A stretch of 52,172 bases of DNA, taken from contig DCHF01000025.1 of NCBI GenBank assembly GCA_002315555.1, forward strand, positions 1 through 52,172. The letters are read 5' to 3'. Below, piece by piece: positions 16,208 to 24,375 of the stretch (position 1 is the first letter of the stretch; each line of letters starts with the position of its first letter). The notes beneath the pieces were generated by a model. It was not told the origin of the DNA and made no database searches. It saw only the letters and a program-made list of their open reading frames with translations. The position numbers and the translations under genes were made by a program. The DNA is from Lachnospiraceae bacterium UBA1759. Its GTDB lineage: Bacteria; Bacillota; Clostridia; Lachnospirales; Lachnospiraceae.

Positions 16208-17277
16208 GTACCTATTACGGAGAAAATATCAATCTTGAGATCTACGGCGCGTCCCACGCTCCCGCCATCGGCATGAAGCTTTCCGGCATTCCGGAAGGCG
16301 TGCAGGTGGACCCCGAGGTCCTGCAGGCATTTTTAAACCGCCGCGCACCGGGACAGAACGCCTTTTCCACCGCCCGTAAGGAAGCGGACATGCCGGAATT
16401 CCTTTCCGGTCTGACCGATGGAAAAACGAACGGCGAAACGATCCATGCCGAGATCAAGAATACCAACACCCGCTCGCATGATTATGATAATCTGCGCACG
16501 GTTCCGCGACCGGGACATGCGGATTATACCGCAATGATGAAGTACGGCGAAAAAGCCGAGCTGGCCGGCGGCGGTCCTTTCTCTGCCCGTATGACCGCAC
16601 CGCTCTGCATCGCAGGCGGTATGATGATCCAGGCCCTGGAACGGGTAGGAATCCGTATCTTCGCGCGTATCCTGTCCATCGGAACGATCCGTGACGAAGG
16701 GGACTTTACCGGACCGGTCTCCGGAAAATTCTGGCCCTGCGTGAATGACGCAAAGGGTGAGGAGATGCAGCAGCTGATCCTGGAGAAAAAGGCGGCCGGC
16801 GATTCTGTGGGCGGTGTCATCGAGTGTATGATCACCGGACTTCCGACGGGCATCGGCGGGCCGATGTTTGAAGGCATGGAAGGCCATATCGCGCCGGTGG
16901 TGTTCGGTGTTCCCGCGGTAAAGGGCATCGAATTCGGCGCCGGTTTCAAGGCATCGGAGATGACCGGAAGCGAAAACAATGACCCGTTCATCATCCGGGA
17001 CGGCAAGGTGCAGACAGCGACGAATAATGCCGGCGGTATCCTGGGCGGTATCACGAACGGCATGCCGCTTGTGTTCCGTGTGGCGATGAAGCCCACCCCC
17101 TCCATTGCACTCACGCAGAAAAGCGTGGATATCAGTACGATGACCGAGACCGAAATGCAGGTCCACGGACGTCACGATCCCTGTATCGTTCTCCGCGCGG
17201 TCCCGTGCATCGAGGCTGCGGCCGCTGTAGCCGTATACGACGCGCTTCTGACACGCAAAAAAGAACTCGAGCAGTAA
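16204..17277 (+). CDS. aroC: Chorismate synthase
   Basis: 357 residues. An FMN-dependent enzyme that turns EPSP into chorismate, the branch point. Seen: the N-terminal YGENINLEIYGASHAPAIG, the RRAPGQN loop near residue 47, RPGHADYT near 101, GGGPFSARMTAP (the conserved SAR block, about 121-132), the GGIxGG-like ILGGITNGMPL at about 279-290, and a C-terminal RHDPCIVLRAVPCIEA signature. ATGA overlap with aroA; pheA follows after 9 bases with its own ribosome site (TAAGGAG). Confidence 0.97.
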   Translation: MSTYYGENINLEIYGASHAPAIGMKLSGIPEGVQVDPEVLQAFLNRRAPGQNAFSTARKEADMPEFLSGLTDGKTNGETIHAEIKNTNTRSHDYDNLRTVPRPGHADYTAMMKYGEKAELAGGGPFSARMTAPLCIAGGMMIQALERVGIRIFARILSIGTIRDEGDFTGPVSGKFWPCVNDAKGEEMQQLILEKKAAGDSVGGVIECMITGLPTGIGGPMFEGMEGHIAPVVFGVPAVKGIEFGAGFKASEMTGSENNDPFIIRDGKVQTATNNAGGILGGITNGMPLVFRVAMKPTPSIALTQKSVDISTMTETEMQVHGRHDPCIVLRAVPCIEAAAAVAVYDALLTRKKELEQ

Positions 17278-17286
17278 GGAGTCCCC

Positions 17287-18429
17287 ATGGATTTAAATGA
17301 TTACAGACTGAAGATCGACGAGATCGATGAAAAGATCGTAGCGATGATCGCGGAACGTATGGAAGTGGCCGCGGACATCGCCGCTTATAAGAGAGAAAAC
17401 GGATTGCCGATCCTGGATGCCGGAAGAGAACGTCAGAAGCTGGCTAAAGTCGCGGAAATGTCTCCGGAAGGCATGAAGGACTACATGCAGCTCCTTTATT
17501 CGCTGATGTTTGACCTGAGCCGCAGCTATCAGGGCCGTCAGGTCGGAACCTCTCCGGAGCTTCCGAACAAGATCAATGCCGCGCTGGAGAACACGCCTAA
17601 GCTGTTCCCGTCCGGTGTGCCGATCGTCTGCCAGGGCGTGGAAGGCGCTTATCAGCAGCTGGCCTGCGACAAGCTGTTCCGGAACGCGAATATTCTGTAC
17701 GTTTCCTCCTTTGATGCTGTCTTCTCCGCCATCGAAAGCGGTCTCGCAAGCTACGGTGTCATTCCGCTTGAAAACAGTACCGCGGGTTCCGTAAACTCCG
17801 TGTACGACCTCATGATGAAGCACCGGTTCTACATCGTCCGTTCGATCCGTCTGAAGATCGACCATAATCTTCTGGTCAATCCGGGCACGAAGCTTGAAGA
17901 TATCCGCGAGATCTATTCGCATCAGCAAGCCATCGCCCAGTGCGCGGGCTATCTGAAAAAGTTCCCGAATGCAAAGGTCATCCCCTGTGAAAACACGGCG
18001 ATGGCCGCTAAGATGGTCTCCGAATCCGGCAGAAGCGACATTGCATGTCTGTCCTCCAGAAACTGCATGAAGCTCTACGGTCTGGAATGCCTGGAGTCCT
18101 CCGTGCAGGATCAGGGCAATAACTACACCCGTTTCATCTGCATTACCCGTCATCTGGAGATCTACCCCGGCGCGGACCGCACCAGCTTAATGCTTACCCT
18201 TCCGCATACCCCGGGCGCGCTGTACAAGCTGCTCTCCCGCTTCTATGCGCAAGGCATTAACCTGCTCAAGCTGGAAAGCCGCCCCATTCCGGACCGGGAT
18301 TTCGAGTTCATGTTCTACTTCGATCTGGAGGCTTCGGTCTATTCTCCGTCCTTTATTGACCTGATGGGTGAGATGAAGGGTCTCTGTGACACCTTTACTT
18401 ACCTTGGAACCTACAGCGAGGTAATCTGA
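17287..18429 (+). CDS. pheA: Bifunctional chorismate mutase / prephenate dehydratase
   Basis: 380 residues in three parts. Residues 1-90 are an AroQ-type chorismate mutase (RLKIDEIDEKIVAMIAERM, with the conserved Arg and Lys later in AAYKRENG). Residues about 110-285 are prephenate dehydratase (GVEGAYQQ, PLENSTAGSV, and the catalytic NNYTRFICI). Residues about 295-375 are an ACT regulatory domain (TPGALYKLLSRF then LESRPIPDRDFEFMFYFD), the usual Phe feedback site. It makes phenylpyruvate. Its last base is shared with the aroE/K start, so expression is coupled. It completes both aromatic branches within the operon apart from the final transamination. Confidence 0.96.
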   Translation: MDLNDYRLKIDEIDEKIVAMIAERMEVAADIAAYKRENGLPILDAGRERQKLAKVAEMSPEGMKDYMQLLYSLMFDLSRSYQGRQVGTSPELPNKINAALENTPKLFPSGVPIVCQGVEGAYQQLACDKLFRNANILYVSSFDAVFSAIESGLASYGVIPLENSTAGSVNSVYDLMMKHRFYIVRSIRLKIDHNLLVNPGTKLEDIREIYSHQQAIAQCAGYLKKFPNAKVIPCENTAMAAKMVSESGRSDIACLSSRNCMKLYGLECLESSVQDQGNNYTRFICITRHLEIYPGADRTSLMLTLPHTPGALYKLLSRFYAQGINLLKLESRPIPDRDFEFMFYFDLEASVYSPSFIDLMGEMKGLCDTFTYLGTYSEVI

Positions 18430-19649
18430 TGTTAAAATGTGGACTATTAGGCAAAAAATTAGGGCACTCCTACTCTCCGCAGATTCACGAACTCCTGGCG
18501 GATTATGAATATTTGTTATATGAGCGTGCGCCTGAAGAAGTGGAAGATTTCATAAAAAATGGAGACTGGGACGGACTGAACGTCACGATTCCGTATAAAA
18601 AGGACGCGTATCGTTTGTGCGATGAGGTGTCCGAGATTGCAAAGGATATGGGCAGTGTCAACACGCTGGTCCGCCGGCCGGACGGAACGATCTTCGGCGA
18701 CAACACCGATGTCTACGGTTTTGAGCAGATGGTCCGTGTGTCCGGGATCGATGTTGCCGGAAAGAAGACGCTGGTCTTCGGTAACGGCGGCGCGGCGCAG
18801 GCAGTCCTGAAGGCGCTGCACCGGCTGGGTGCGGAAACCCTCGTCATCAGCCGCTCCGGTGAAAACAACTATGAAAATCTTCTTCCGCAGCATGCGGACG
18901 CGGAGATCCTGGTCAATACCACTCCGGTCGGTATGTATCCGGAGACCGGCATGTCCGTCATCGACCTTCGGGACTTCCCGAACGTGAAGGGCGTGCTCGA
19001 TATCATCTACAATCCGGCACGCACCGCTCTCCTCCTTCAGGCAGAAGAACTCGGGATTCCGAATATGAACGGACTTCTGATGCTGGTCGCGCAGGCCAAA
19101 AAAGCCTGCGAGCGCTTCACAAACGAACCGGTACCGGATATCAATACGATTCGCGTGACGAATCAACTGGCAAAGGACATGGGAAACATCATCCTCATCG
19201 GCATGCCGGGAAGCGGCAAGACCACGATCGCCAAAATGCTTCGGGAAAAGACCGGACGTCCGCTCGTGGACGCCGATGAAGAGCTCGTGAAGAACGCGGG
19301 CATGACCATTCCGGAGATCTTTGCTGACTTCGGCGAGGAAACGTTCCGCATGATGGAAACGGAGACGCTGGCGCGCATCGGTATGAAGTCCGGCGAGATC
19401 ATGTCCACCGGCGGCGGTTGCGTGACCCGGCCGATGAACTACCCGCTCCTTCACCAGAACGGCGTGATCATCTGCATCGAACGCGACCTGAGTAAGCTCG
19501 CGCGGGACGGTCGGCCGTTGTCTCAGAATAGCGACCTCACCAAAATGTATGAGACCCGCAAGCCCATGTACGAGCGCTTTGCGGATCATGTCATCGATAA
19601 TAACGGTACGCCCGAAGAGACCGTAGCGAAAATTCTGGAAATCCTTTGA
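18429..19649 (+). CDS. aroE/aroK: Shikimate dehydrogenase-shikimate kinase fusion
   Basis: 406 residues. Residues 1-245 are shikimate dehydrogenase: LGHSYSPQIH substrate site, NVTIPYKK with catalytic K57, GDNTDVYGF with D94, and the NADP loop FGNGGAAQAV (117-126). Residues about 250-406 are shikimate kinase: Walker A GMPGSGKTT (258-266), DADEEL (281-286), FRMMETETL, GGGCV (328-332) and the lid ARDGRPLS (358-365). The fusion does both the NADPH reduction and the phosphorylation on either side of shikimate. The operon contains no gene for 3-dehydroquinate dehydratase (AroD/AroQ), which must be elsewhere. Last gene of the operon. Confidence 0.95.
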   Translation: MLKCGLLGKKLGHSYSPQIHELLADYEYLLYERAPEEVEDFIKNGDWDGLNVTIPYKKDAYRLCDEVSEIAKDMGSVNTLVRRPDGTIFGDNTDVYGFEQMVRVSGIDVAGKKTLVFGNGGAAQAVLKALHRLGAETLVISRSGENNYENLLPQHADAEILVNTTPVGMYPETGMSVIDLRDFPNVKGVLDIIYNPARTALLLQAEELGIPNMNGLLMLVAQAKKACERFTNEPVPDINTIRVTNQLAKDMGNIILIGMPGSGKTTIAKMLREKTGRPLVDADEELVKNAGMTIPEIFADFGEETFRMMETETLARIGMKSGEIMSTGGGCVTRPMNYPLLHQNGVIICIERDLSKLARDGRPLSQNSDLTKMYETRKPMYERFADHVIDNNGTPEETVAKILEIL

Positions 19650-19898
19650 TCGGGTGTAAACCGTGCTCCACGGCTGCCTTTCGTCATAGCCTTCGCAAAT
19701 ACCTCTACAAGGGACAAAAAGGGCCTTCTCGAGGCCGAGGAGGCAAGAATCGACTATTTGCTCAAAAGTATTTTAAAGGGTGATTTTGAGGTGTTTTGAG
19801 GGCGAGTTTGCGAAAATTTGCTGTTGGGATCATCGACGAACGTCCCGGAAACTTCCTCTTTTTGTCTTTCTGCTCCTAACTACACCCCCTTTGACTAA
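19650..19898 (+). other. Gap after aroE/K, no gene supported
   Basis: About 250 bases between the aroE/K stop and the convergent terminator. A frame over about 19700-19798 reads like a charged helix (KKGLLEAEEARIDYLLKSIL) but has no start codon or ribosome site; it may be a gene remnant or chance. A short GGCCT/AGGCC hairpin lies near 19728. Nothing else is recognised. Confidence 0.35.
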
Positions 19899-19943
19899 TA
19901 AAGGCGGTGTGAAGAACCATTTTGATTCTTCACACCGCCTTTA
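19899..19943. terminator. Bidirectional terminator, aroE/K against carboxylesterase
   Basis: TAAAGGCGGTGTGAAGAA and its perfect complement (18 bp) flank the 9-base loop CCATTTTGA. It sits between the plus-strand aro operon and the minus-strand esterase and would serve both directions, although the flanking T-run is short on the plus side. Confidence 0.75.
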
Positions 19944-20056
19944 GCCATGATTATATTACATCAAGCAGCATATCTTTTTGCATCACTGCACATCTCTACG
20001 CTTCACAGCATATCATTTTCGCTTCCGACCTTATCCGCCGCTCCGCGCTCGCTGAT
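19944..20056. other. Low-complexity intergenic segment with CAGCATATC repeats
   Basis: 113 bases downstream of the esterase. CAGCATATC occurs twice (about 19967 and 20006) around CACTGCACATCTCTACGC. I see no gene; it resembles degenerate intergenic repeat debris. Confidence 0.3.
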
Positions 20057-20156
20057 TACGGCCATACCATCGCCGGTTTCTTCTCCGCCTCACTTAATAC
20101 GGCCACACCGTCGCCGGTTTCTTCTCCGCCTCACTTAATACGGCCACACCGTCGCC
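20057..20156. repeat. 41-bp tandem repeat duplicating the esterase 3' end
   Basis: Unit TACGGCCACACCGTCGCCGG... of 41 bp: copy 1 20057-20097 (two mismatches), copy 2 20098-20138, partial copy 3 20139-20156. On the minus strand copy 3 is the last codons of the esterase (ending ATVWPY), and the stop codon falls at the end of copy 2. Each downstream copy therefore repeats the C-terminal codons ATVWPY; in copy 2 these are followed again by TAA, but in copy 1 the reading differs slightly. Confidence 0.8.
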
Positions 20157-21658
20157 GCTTCATACTTCGGCACCGGGCGGAAGCCGCGCTTCTTTCCGTG
20201 TTCTTCAACGTAGCTCATGAGCTCGGTTTCATTGTCCGTGTAAAGGGCCGGTTCTACACAAAGCAGCATGCTCTTTGTGCTCTCCGTTGTGCAGGGCTCC
20301 CACTTGGGAAGACCGGGGGTATCCGGGGTGCCGTTCTTCGCAAACGAGGTGAAGGCGCCGGACATGATGGCTTCCAGCTTGTCCGTTTCCGGGCCGATGT
20401 TCGCCGCCGGACACGGTTCCGCATGATGCCAGAAATACGGAAGGTCTGCGCCGTGGCCGGACATCATACCGCCGAACACGGTGAGCTCCTGCGCAAACAT
20501 GTACAGGAATGTAGGCGCTTCCGCCTGCTCCACGCGCTCCCTCGTGTAGACGAGCGTATTGGCGCGGAAGAAGGAGTCCGCAAGATGCGCGTACTTTTCG
20601 GGCACGTTCGGATAAGCCTTCTTGAAAAGCTCCATGTACTTGGGGTCATCGGCCAGGCCGTTGTCGATCTGGAATTCCGCAAAGCAGGAACCGATCAGGA
20701 CCGGAACCTTTTTGTAATAATCGGAAACGCCGGTCTTGGTGATGAAGCCCGGATAGTAATCGCCCGGAACCGGAGCCCAGCCAAAGGTCTTGCCCTGCTC
20801 TCCGAGCTTTGCACGCGCACGGGTCACCGCACGGATCAGGATGAAGTCCGGAACCTCCAGGAAACGGTCGAATTCATCACGTTTGAGATCCAGTTCGGAG
20901 AAGATGGCGTCCAGAAGTTCCTCGTTCGTCGCATTGCCGGTGGCCGTCGCGTCATTGTCGCGGATAACGCCACTCATGATGATGGCCTTGTGATACAGAC
21001 CGTCCGCTGCCGGAGACTGTGCCAGCGCGCAGACCTTGCCGCCGCCGCCGGACTGACCGTAAATGGTAACATTGTCCGGGTCGCCGCCAAAGTTTTTAAT
21101 GTTGTCGTGCACCCACTGAAGCGCCAGGACCATATCCGCAAGGCTGGCGTCCTTGGAATTCTTGTACTCGGGGCCGTATTCGGAAACGTCCAGGAATCCG
21201 AACACATTCAGTCGATGGTTCAATGAAACCACGACCACATCGTCGTTTTTTGCCATGCCATCGCCCGGGTACGGCGCCAGATTGATGGAGGAGCCCACGG
21301 AATATCCGCCGCCGTGAAGGAAGACCATAACGGCCTTCCTGGCGTTCGGATGCAGCGTGTCGGTCCAAACGTTCAGGTACTGGCAATGCTCACTCTGCGG
21401 CCAGCACTGGTTCGGCAGCATGATGTTCTCTGCGGGCATTTCACGCGGGAAGCCCTCCCACACGCAGTCGTAACCGTATGCGAGCGCATCCTTGATGCCC
21501 TCCCAGGGTTCGACCGGTTCCGGCATCTGAAAGCGCTTCGCTACACCGTAACGGATGCCCTGGAACGTGAATACATCGTCGTATAAAAAACCGCGCACCT
21601 TGCCGGCCTTTGTCTGCACGACCGGATAATCCGGATCACATCGGAATGTTTTTGCCAT
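20135..21658 (-). CDS. Type B carboxylesterase / lipase
   Basis: 507 residues, alpha/beta hydrolase of the carboxylesterase family (COesterase). Seen: FQGIRYG near residue 32, the C-terminal-facing EHCQYLNVW block, oxyanion loop VFLHGGGYSVGSS (about residues 111-123), nucleophile elbow IYGQSGGGGKV (about residues 201-211) where GQSGG replaces the usual GESAG, and a catalytic-His candidate in MSGHGADLPYFW (about residue 412). There is no signal peptide, so it is predicted cytoplasmic. Substrate unknown; short-chain esters or plant-derived acyl groups are possible. It is a monocistronic unit with its own promoter (21748-21776), and its 3' end is tandemly duplicated. Confidence 0.9.
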   Translation of the reverse strand: MAKTFRCDPDYPVVQTKAGKVRGFLYDDVFTFQGIRYGVAKRFQMPEPVEPWEGIKDALAYGYDCVWEGFPREMPAENIMLPNQCWPQSEHCQYLNVWTDTLHPNARKAVMVFLHGGGYSVGSSINLAPYPGDGMAKNDDVVVVSLNHRLNVFGFLDVSEYGPEYKNSKDASLADMVLALQWVHDNIKNFGGDPDNVTIYGQSGGGGKVCALAQSPAADGLYHKAIIMSGVIRDNDATATGNATNEELLDAIFSELDLKRDEFDRFLEVPDFILIRAVTRARAKLGEQGKTFGWAPVPGDYYPGFITKTGVSDYYKKVPVLIGSCFAEFQIDNGLADDPKYMELFKKAYPNVPEKYAHLADSFFRANTLVYTRERVEQAEAPTFLYMFAQELTVFGGMMSGHGADLPYFWHHAEPCPAANIGPETDKLEAIMSGAFTSFAKNGTPDTPGLPKWEPCTTESTKSMLLCVEPALYTDNETELMSYVEEHGKKRGFRPVPKYEAATVWPY

Positions 21659-21747
21659 ATCTGCCTCCTGAAAAGTGAATTTGTCCCGTCCGGTGGAATC
21701 ACCGCATCAAACCGTCCGGGCATCCGGGACCGATGCCGCTTTTCCCC

Positions 21748-21776
21748 ATCATAACAATGTAAAAATGGAGCGTCAA
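21748..21776 (-). promoter_or_regulatory. Promoter of the carboxylesterase gene
   Basis: On the minus strand TTGACG (21776-21771), a 17-base spacer and TATGAT (21753-21748). It is about 90 bases upstream of the esterase ATG, which has AGGAGG just ahead of it (21661-21669 region). Confidence 0.75.
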
Positions 21777-21848
21777 GAGACATGGAACACGGAGGAAGAA
21801 AGGTCGATTTTCCTTAATCACATACATCATCACAAATTGAGGGGCGTT

Positions 21849-21960
21849 TTATAAATCTCTCACTTTCTCAAATTCGCCCGCACGATCGATCAGCCGGACT
21901 TTCGCACCGGTGATCACAAGAAAGAACAAGAGGATCAGCGCAAACGAGACACCGCACTTT
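21849..21960 (-). pseudogene. Frameshifted C-terminal segment of the DUF4173-like membrane protein
   Basis: Immediately after the TAA of the larger gene, another frame reads KKCGVSFALILLFFLVITGAK then RLIDRAGEFEKVRDL and stops at 21849-21851. It is one more hydrophobic helix plus a charged tail and has no start codon of its own. Removing a single T from the TTTTAAAAA run (about 21957-21965) would fuse it in frame to the end of the upstream ORF. It is therefore most simply the lost C terminus of that gene, through mutation or sequencing error, or it is reached by +1 frameshifting. Confidence 0.55.
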
Positions 21961-23286
21961 TTAAAACACACACATCACCGCCAGCGATACCGCACTTCCG
22001 ATGAACCACGCCCGCATGGTCTTCTTTTCCGTGAAAATGTGCACCAGAATACACACACCCGCATAGAACAGGACTGCCGCAAGCCAGATACTCTTCAGGC
22101 GGAGCGGCGTGAAGCCGAACGTGTGGATGTAAATGTAGATTTTTAAGAATGCAATGACCGTAAACAGCATGTTCTCAAGCGTCATCAAGGAAAGCGCCGC
22201 CTTCAGCCCGCCGTTCTTCTTCTCCGCGCTCCGCGAGGTCAGATACAGCAGTGCAAAATTGATCAAATTCACGCCGCACATATAGCCGAAGCCCACGTGC
22301 GCGTTCCGGGCATAGGTCAGGCCCTCCGGAAGCTGAAGAAGAAACGTCGAAAGCAGCACTCTGGCCTGCACATAAAAGAACAGCGCATAAAAAACGGTGA
22401 AAAATGCGATGAGCAGAACCCAAACGATGTTCGGCACCTTCCGGCACTTTTCAAGGATCATCCGGATCTTGCCGCTCTTCTCGCAGGGGACCTCTGCCGG
22501 TTCGCGGAAAAGGCCGCCAAACAGGCCGTAGAGGTAGGGAGAGACCATCGACAGGAGTAACAGTTCCAAAATGAACGTTGCCGGATTCCAATCGACCCGG
22601 AGCATTTCCGTCATCTTGCTCATGAGTACGGCATAAACCGCATCAGCGGCGGAAAGCAGCATTACCGCGCCGCGAAGGAGAAGGAGTCCCGCGATCAGTG
22701 CGATTACAATGACCGGGATCTTCCGGAGCTGTTCGGGGCTCTTTTTATGCTTGCGGTCACTGATCGCCGCTACGATTGTGCGGATCTGCAGGATATAGTT
22801 CTTAAACGGCAGAACAAAGAAACCGCGCGTACCGTCGAGGACGACCATACTGCCTGTCCGCCCTTCCAGCAGGCGTCCGGAGCGGCACAGCACGTAGTAG
22901 ACCGCAAACAGATGCAGGAAGAAAAACTGATACGCCGTTTCCCAGATCCGCGCCCCGCCGATGGTATACCCCAAAAGGACCAGCACCGTGCAGATCAGGT
23001 AGAGAACGCTTTCCACGGAGCGTTTCCGCTTCCGGTAAAACAATTCCGCAGCCAAAAGAAACAGCACGGCGAAGAGCGTGAGGTAGACCTTTTCGTGGTA
23101 ATACTGAAAAAACAGATGCACATAAAAAAACGTGATCGGAATGAACAGGAAAGCCATGATCTTTTCGATCCCGGTCGCCCTGAACGGCTTTGGCATTTCC
23201 TCCTCCGCTCCGGCTTCGGGCAGGCCGTAAGGAACCGGCGCCTCTTTAATTTCTTCTTCCGGTGACCTTTCTTCTCCGTTATTCAT
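21961..23286 (-). CDS. Multi-pass membrane protein, DUF4153/DUF4173-like
   Basis: 441 residues as read. A charged, Glu/Pro-rich N-terminal tail (residues 1-35) is followed by about ten to twelve hydrophobic segments. The pattern (a hydrophilic turn with VLDGTRGFFVLPFKNY near 150-165, SAADAVYA near 215 and the DWNPATFILELLLL segment) resembles DUF4153/DUF4173 membrane proteins, whose function is unknown. The start at 23286 is chosen for AAGGAG 8 bases upstream. A consensus promoter and repeated operator-like sites precede it. The ORF ends at a TAA in TTTTAAAAA; an extra helix in the next frame suggests a frameshift, so the natural protein is probably about 37 residues longer. Confidence 0.7.
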   Translation of the reverse strand: MNNGEERSPEEEIKEAPVPYGLPEAGAEEEMPKPFRATGIEKIMAFLFIPITFFYVHLFFQYYHEKVYLTLFAVLFLLAAELFYRKRKRSVESVLYLICTVLVLLGYTIGGARIWETAYQFFFLHLFAVYYVLCRSGRLLEGRTGSMVVLDGTRGFFVLPFKNYILQIRTIVAAISDRKHKKSPEQLRKIPVIVIALIAGLLLLRGAVMLLSAADAVYAVLMSKMTEMLRVDWNPATFILELLLLSMVSPYLYGLFGGLFREPAEVPCEKSGKIRMILEKCRKVPNIVWVLLIAFFTVFYALFFYVQARVLLSTFLLQLPEGLTYARNAHVGFGYMCGVNLINFALLYLTSRSAEKKNGGLKAALSLMTLENMLFTVIAFLKIYIYIHTFGFTPLRLKSIWLAAVLFYAGVCILVHIFTEKKTMRAWFIGSAVSLAVMCVF

Positions 23287-23297
23287 AACACTTCTCC

Positions 23298-23328
23298 TTT
23301 GCGATATGTTTTTATCGTTTTGCGATAT
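23298..23328 (-). promoter_or_regulatory. Operator-like direct repeats before the DUF4173-like gene
   Basis: TTTGCGATAT occurs at 23298-23307 and 23319-23328, 21 bases apart, on the same face of the helix two turns away. The second copy is also part of an inverted repeat TATCG-N5-CGATA (23313-23327). They lie between the -10 box and the start codon, a position suited to a repressor. The cognate regulator is not in the window. Confidence 0.55.
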
Positions 23329-23332
23329 ACGT

Positions 23333-23361
23333 ACTATAGCACCGCAAAAGTTGTTTGTCAA
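23333..23361 (-). promoter_or_regulatory. Promoter of the DUF4173-like gene
   Basis: On the minus strand TTGACA (23361-23356), a 17-base spacer and TATAGT (23338-23333), about 50 bases before the ATG. The surrounding DNA is very AT-rich, unlike the rest of the window. Confidence 0.8.
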
Positions 23362-23496
23362 TCATTATTTATTGTTTTACAATATATATTATTTGCGTTA
23401 CATTATAACCGCTATTTCAAAGGCTCTCATTTTGCAGAATCGTCACAGATCATAATGTACATATCGGATGCGGTCCCCCCAGGGAGCGAAAGCAAC

Positions 23497-23526
23497 AAAA
23501 AAGCCCCGGAATACTCCGGGGCTTTT
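23497..23526 (-). terminator. Terminator after the FliB-like gene
   Basis: Hairpin GCCCCGGA-ATAC-TCCGGGGC (23503-23522) followed on the minus strand by TTTTTT, 30 bases beyond the stop of the FliB-like gene. The A-run and T-run on either side make it potentially bidirectional. Confidence 0.85.
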
Positions 23527-23555
23527 ACAAATGCCAACCCGAATAAACTTTTCCC

Positions 23556-24308
23556 TCACCCCATCATCGCCAGCTCATCGAGCCGCGCATCCAGGATTTC
23601 CGGATCATATTCGATCGCATCGGAATAGGCACGCGCCACCTCGCAAAGCTCCTCAAAATCCGGATCCGCAAGGCTCAGCCATCCCGCCGCAATTTTATCG
23701 ACACTGTCATATACGAATTCAATACGTTCGTCCAACCGCCCGTCATACAGCGCATCGGGGATCTGACGGAACAGGAAGTACTCGGTGAGGCGCGCTTCCA
23801 TCGGATCGGCCAGCTTTGCCGCATCCCGAAGCCGCTCGTCACGAAGCTCAAAAACATAGCGTTCGTCCTCCGGGAGCGTCGCAAGGAAGGTCTCGCGGTC
23901 GATCACCTTCCCGGATTCCGTATCCGTGATAACGAGGCGCATCGGCTGCTTCCGCCCCAGTATCAGGCGCGCCGCCGCTTCACAACTCAACCCGAGGCCG
24001 ATCTCCTCCGCACCGGTATAATAGTTGCGGAACCGCGGATGATCGCTGCAGATCTGGCACAGATAATCCTCTCCGTGCGTAATGATCAGGTCGCAGAGAT
24101 TCTCCTCATTTAAGAACGGGCACCGCTCGTTCTTCAAGATGAAATGCGGCTCATCGCCCTCCTCGCTGATATACGGAATACTGTCCCTTTTGTAGCGTAC
24201 CAGGCTTTCCTCATCGATATCGATCTCCCAGTTCGCGCAGCAGGTGTGCCTGCACGCACCGGCGATGCACCGAAACTCATGATAATAATCCGGCTTGATC
24301 TCAAACAT
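23556..24308 (-). CDS. FliB-like cysteine-rich protein (flagellin lysine-N-methylase family)
   Basis: 250 residues. The N terminus has the FliB signature: CIAGACRHTCCANWEIDID at about residues 14-32, CPFLNEENLC at about 63-72 and CQICSDHPRFRNYY at about 84-97. These conserved Cys residues probably bind a metal or Fe-S centre (COG-level FliB/YkgJ-type CxxxCxxCC family). In Salmonella, FliB methylates flagellin lysines, but clostridial members are common in organisms and loci without flagella, as here, so the substrate is open. The C-terminal half is helical and acidic. It has a terminator downstream; no promoter was recognised. Confidence 0.8.
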   Translation of the reverse strand: MFEIKPDYYHEFRCIAGACRHTCCANWEIDIDEESLVRYKRDSIPYISEEGDEPHFILKNERCPFLNEENLCDLIITHGEDYLCQICSDHPRFRNYYTGAEEIGLGLSCEAAARLILGRKQPMRLVITDTESGKVIDRETFLATLPEDERYVFELRDERLRDAAKLADPMEARLTEYFLFRQIPDALYDGRLDERIEFVYDSVDKIAAGWLSLADPDFEELCEVARAYSDAIEYDPEILDARLDELAMMG

Positions 24309-24343
24309 TGCAACTCCCCGCTTCTTTCAAGCGTCTCTTTAGA

Positions 24344-24367
24344 CAAAAAAAGGCCGCTGAAGCGGCC
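24344..24367 (-). terminator. Terminator after the HPr-like gene
   Basis: GGCCGC-TGAA-GCGGCC (24352-24367) followed on the minus strand by a run of seven T. It lies 9 bases past the stop of the HPr-like gene and 36 bases before the FliB-like start. Confidence 0.8.
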
Positions 24368-24375
24368 GTCTGCGT

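Noticed and set aside
20057..20156. CRISPR-like array
   Set aside because: The copies are directly adjacent without spacers and repeat the end of the esterase gene; no cas gene is present.
19922..21226. 434-codon plus-strand ORF antisense to the carboxylesterase
   Set aside because: It is a shadow of the esterase frame (Arg/His/Val-rich, no domain); the minus-strand protein has full carboxylesterase motifs.
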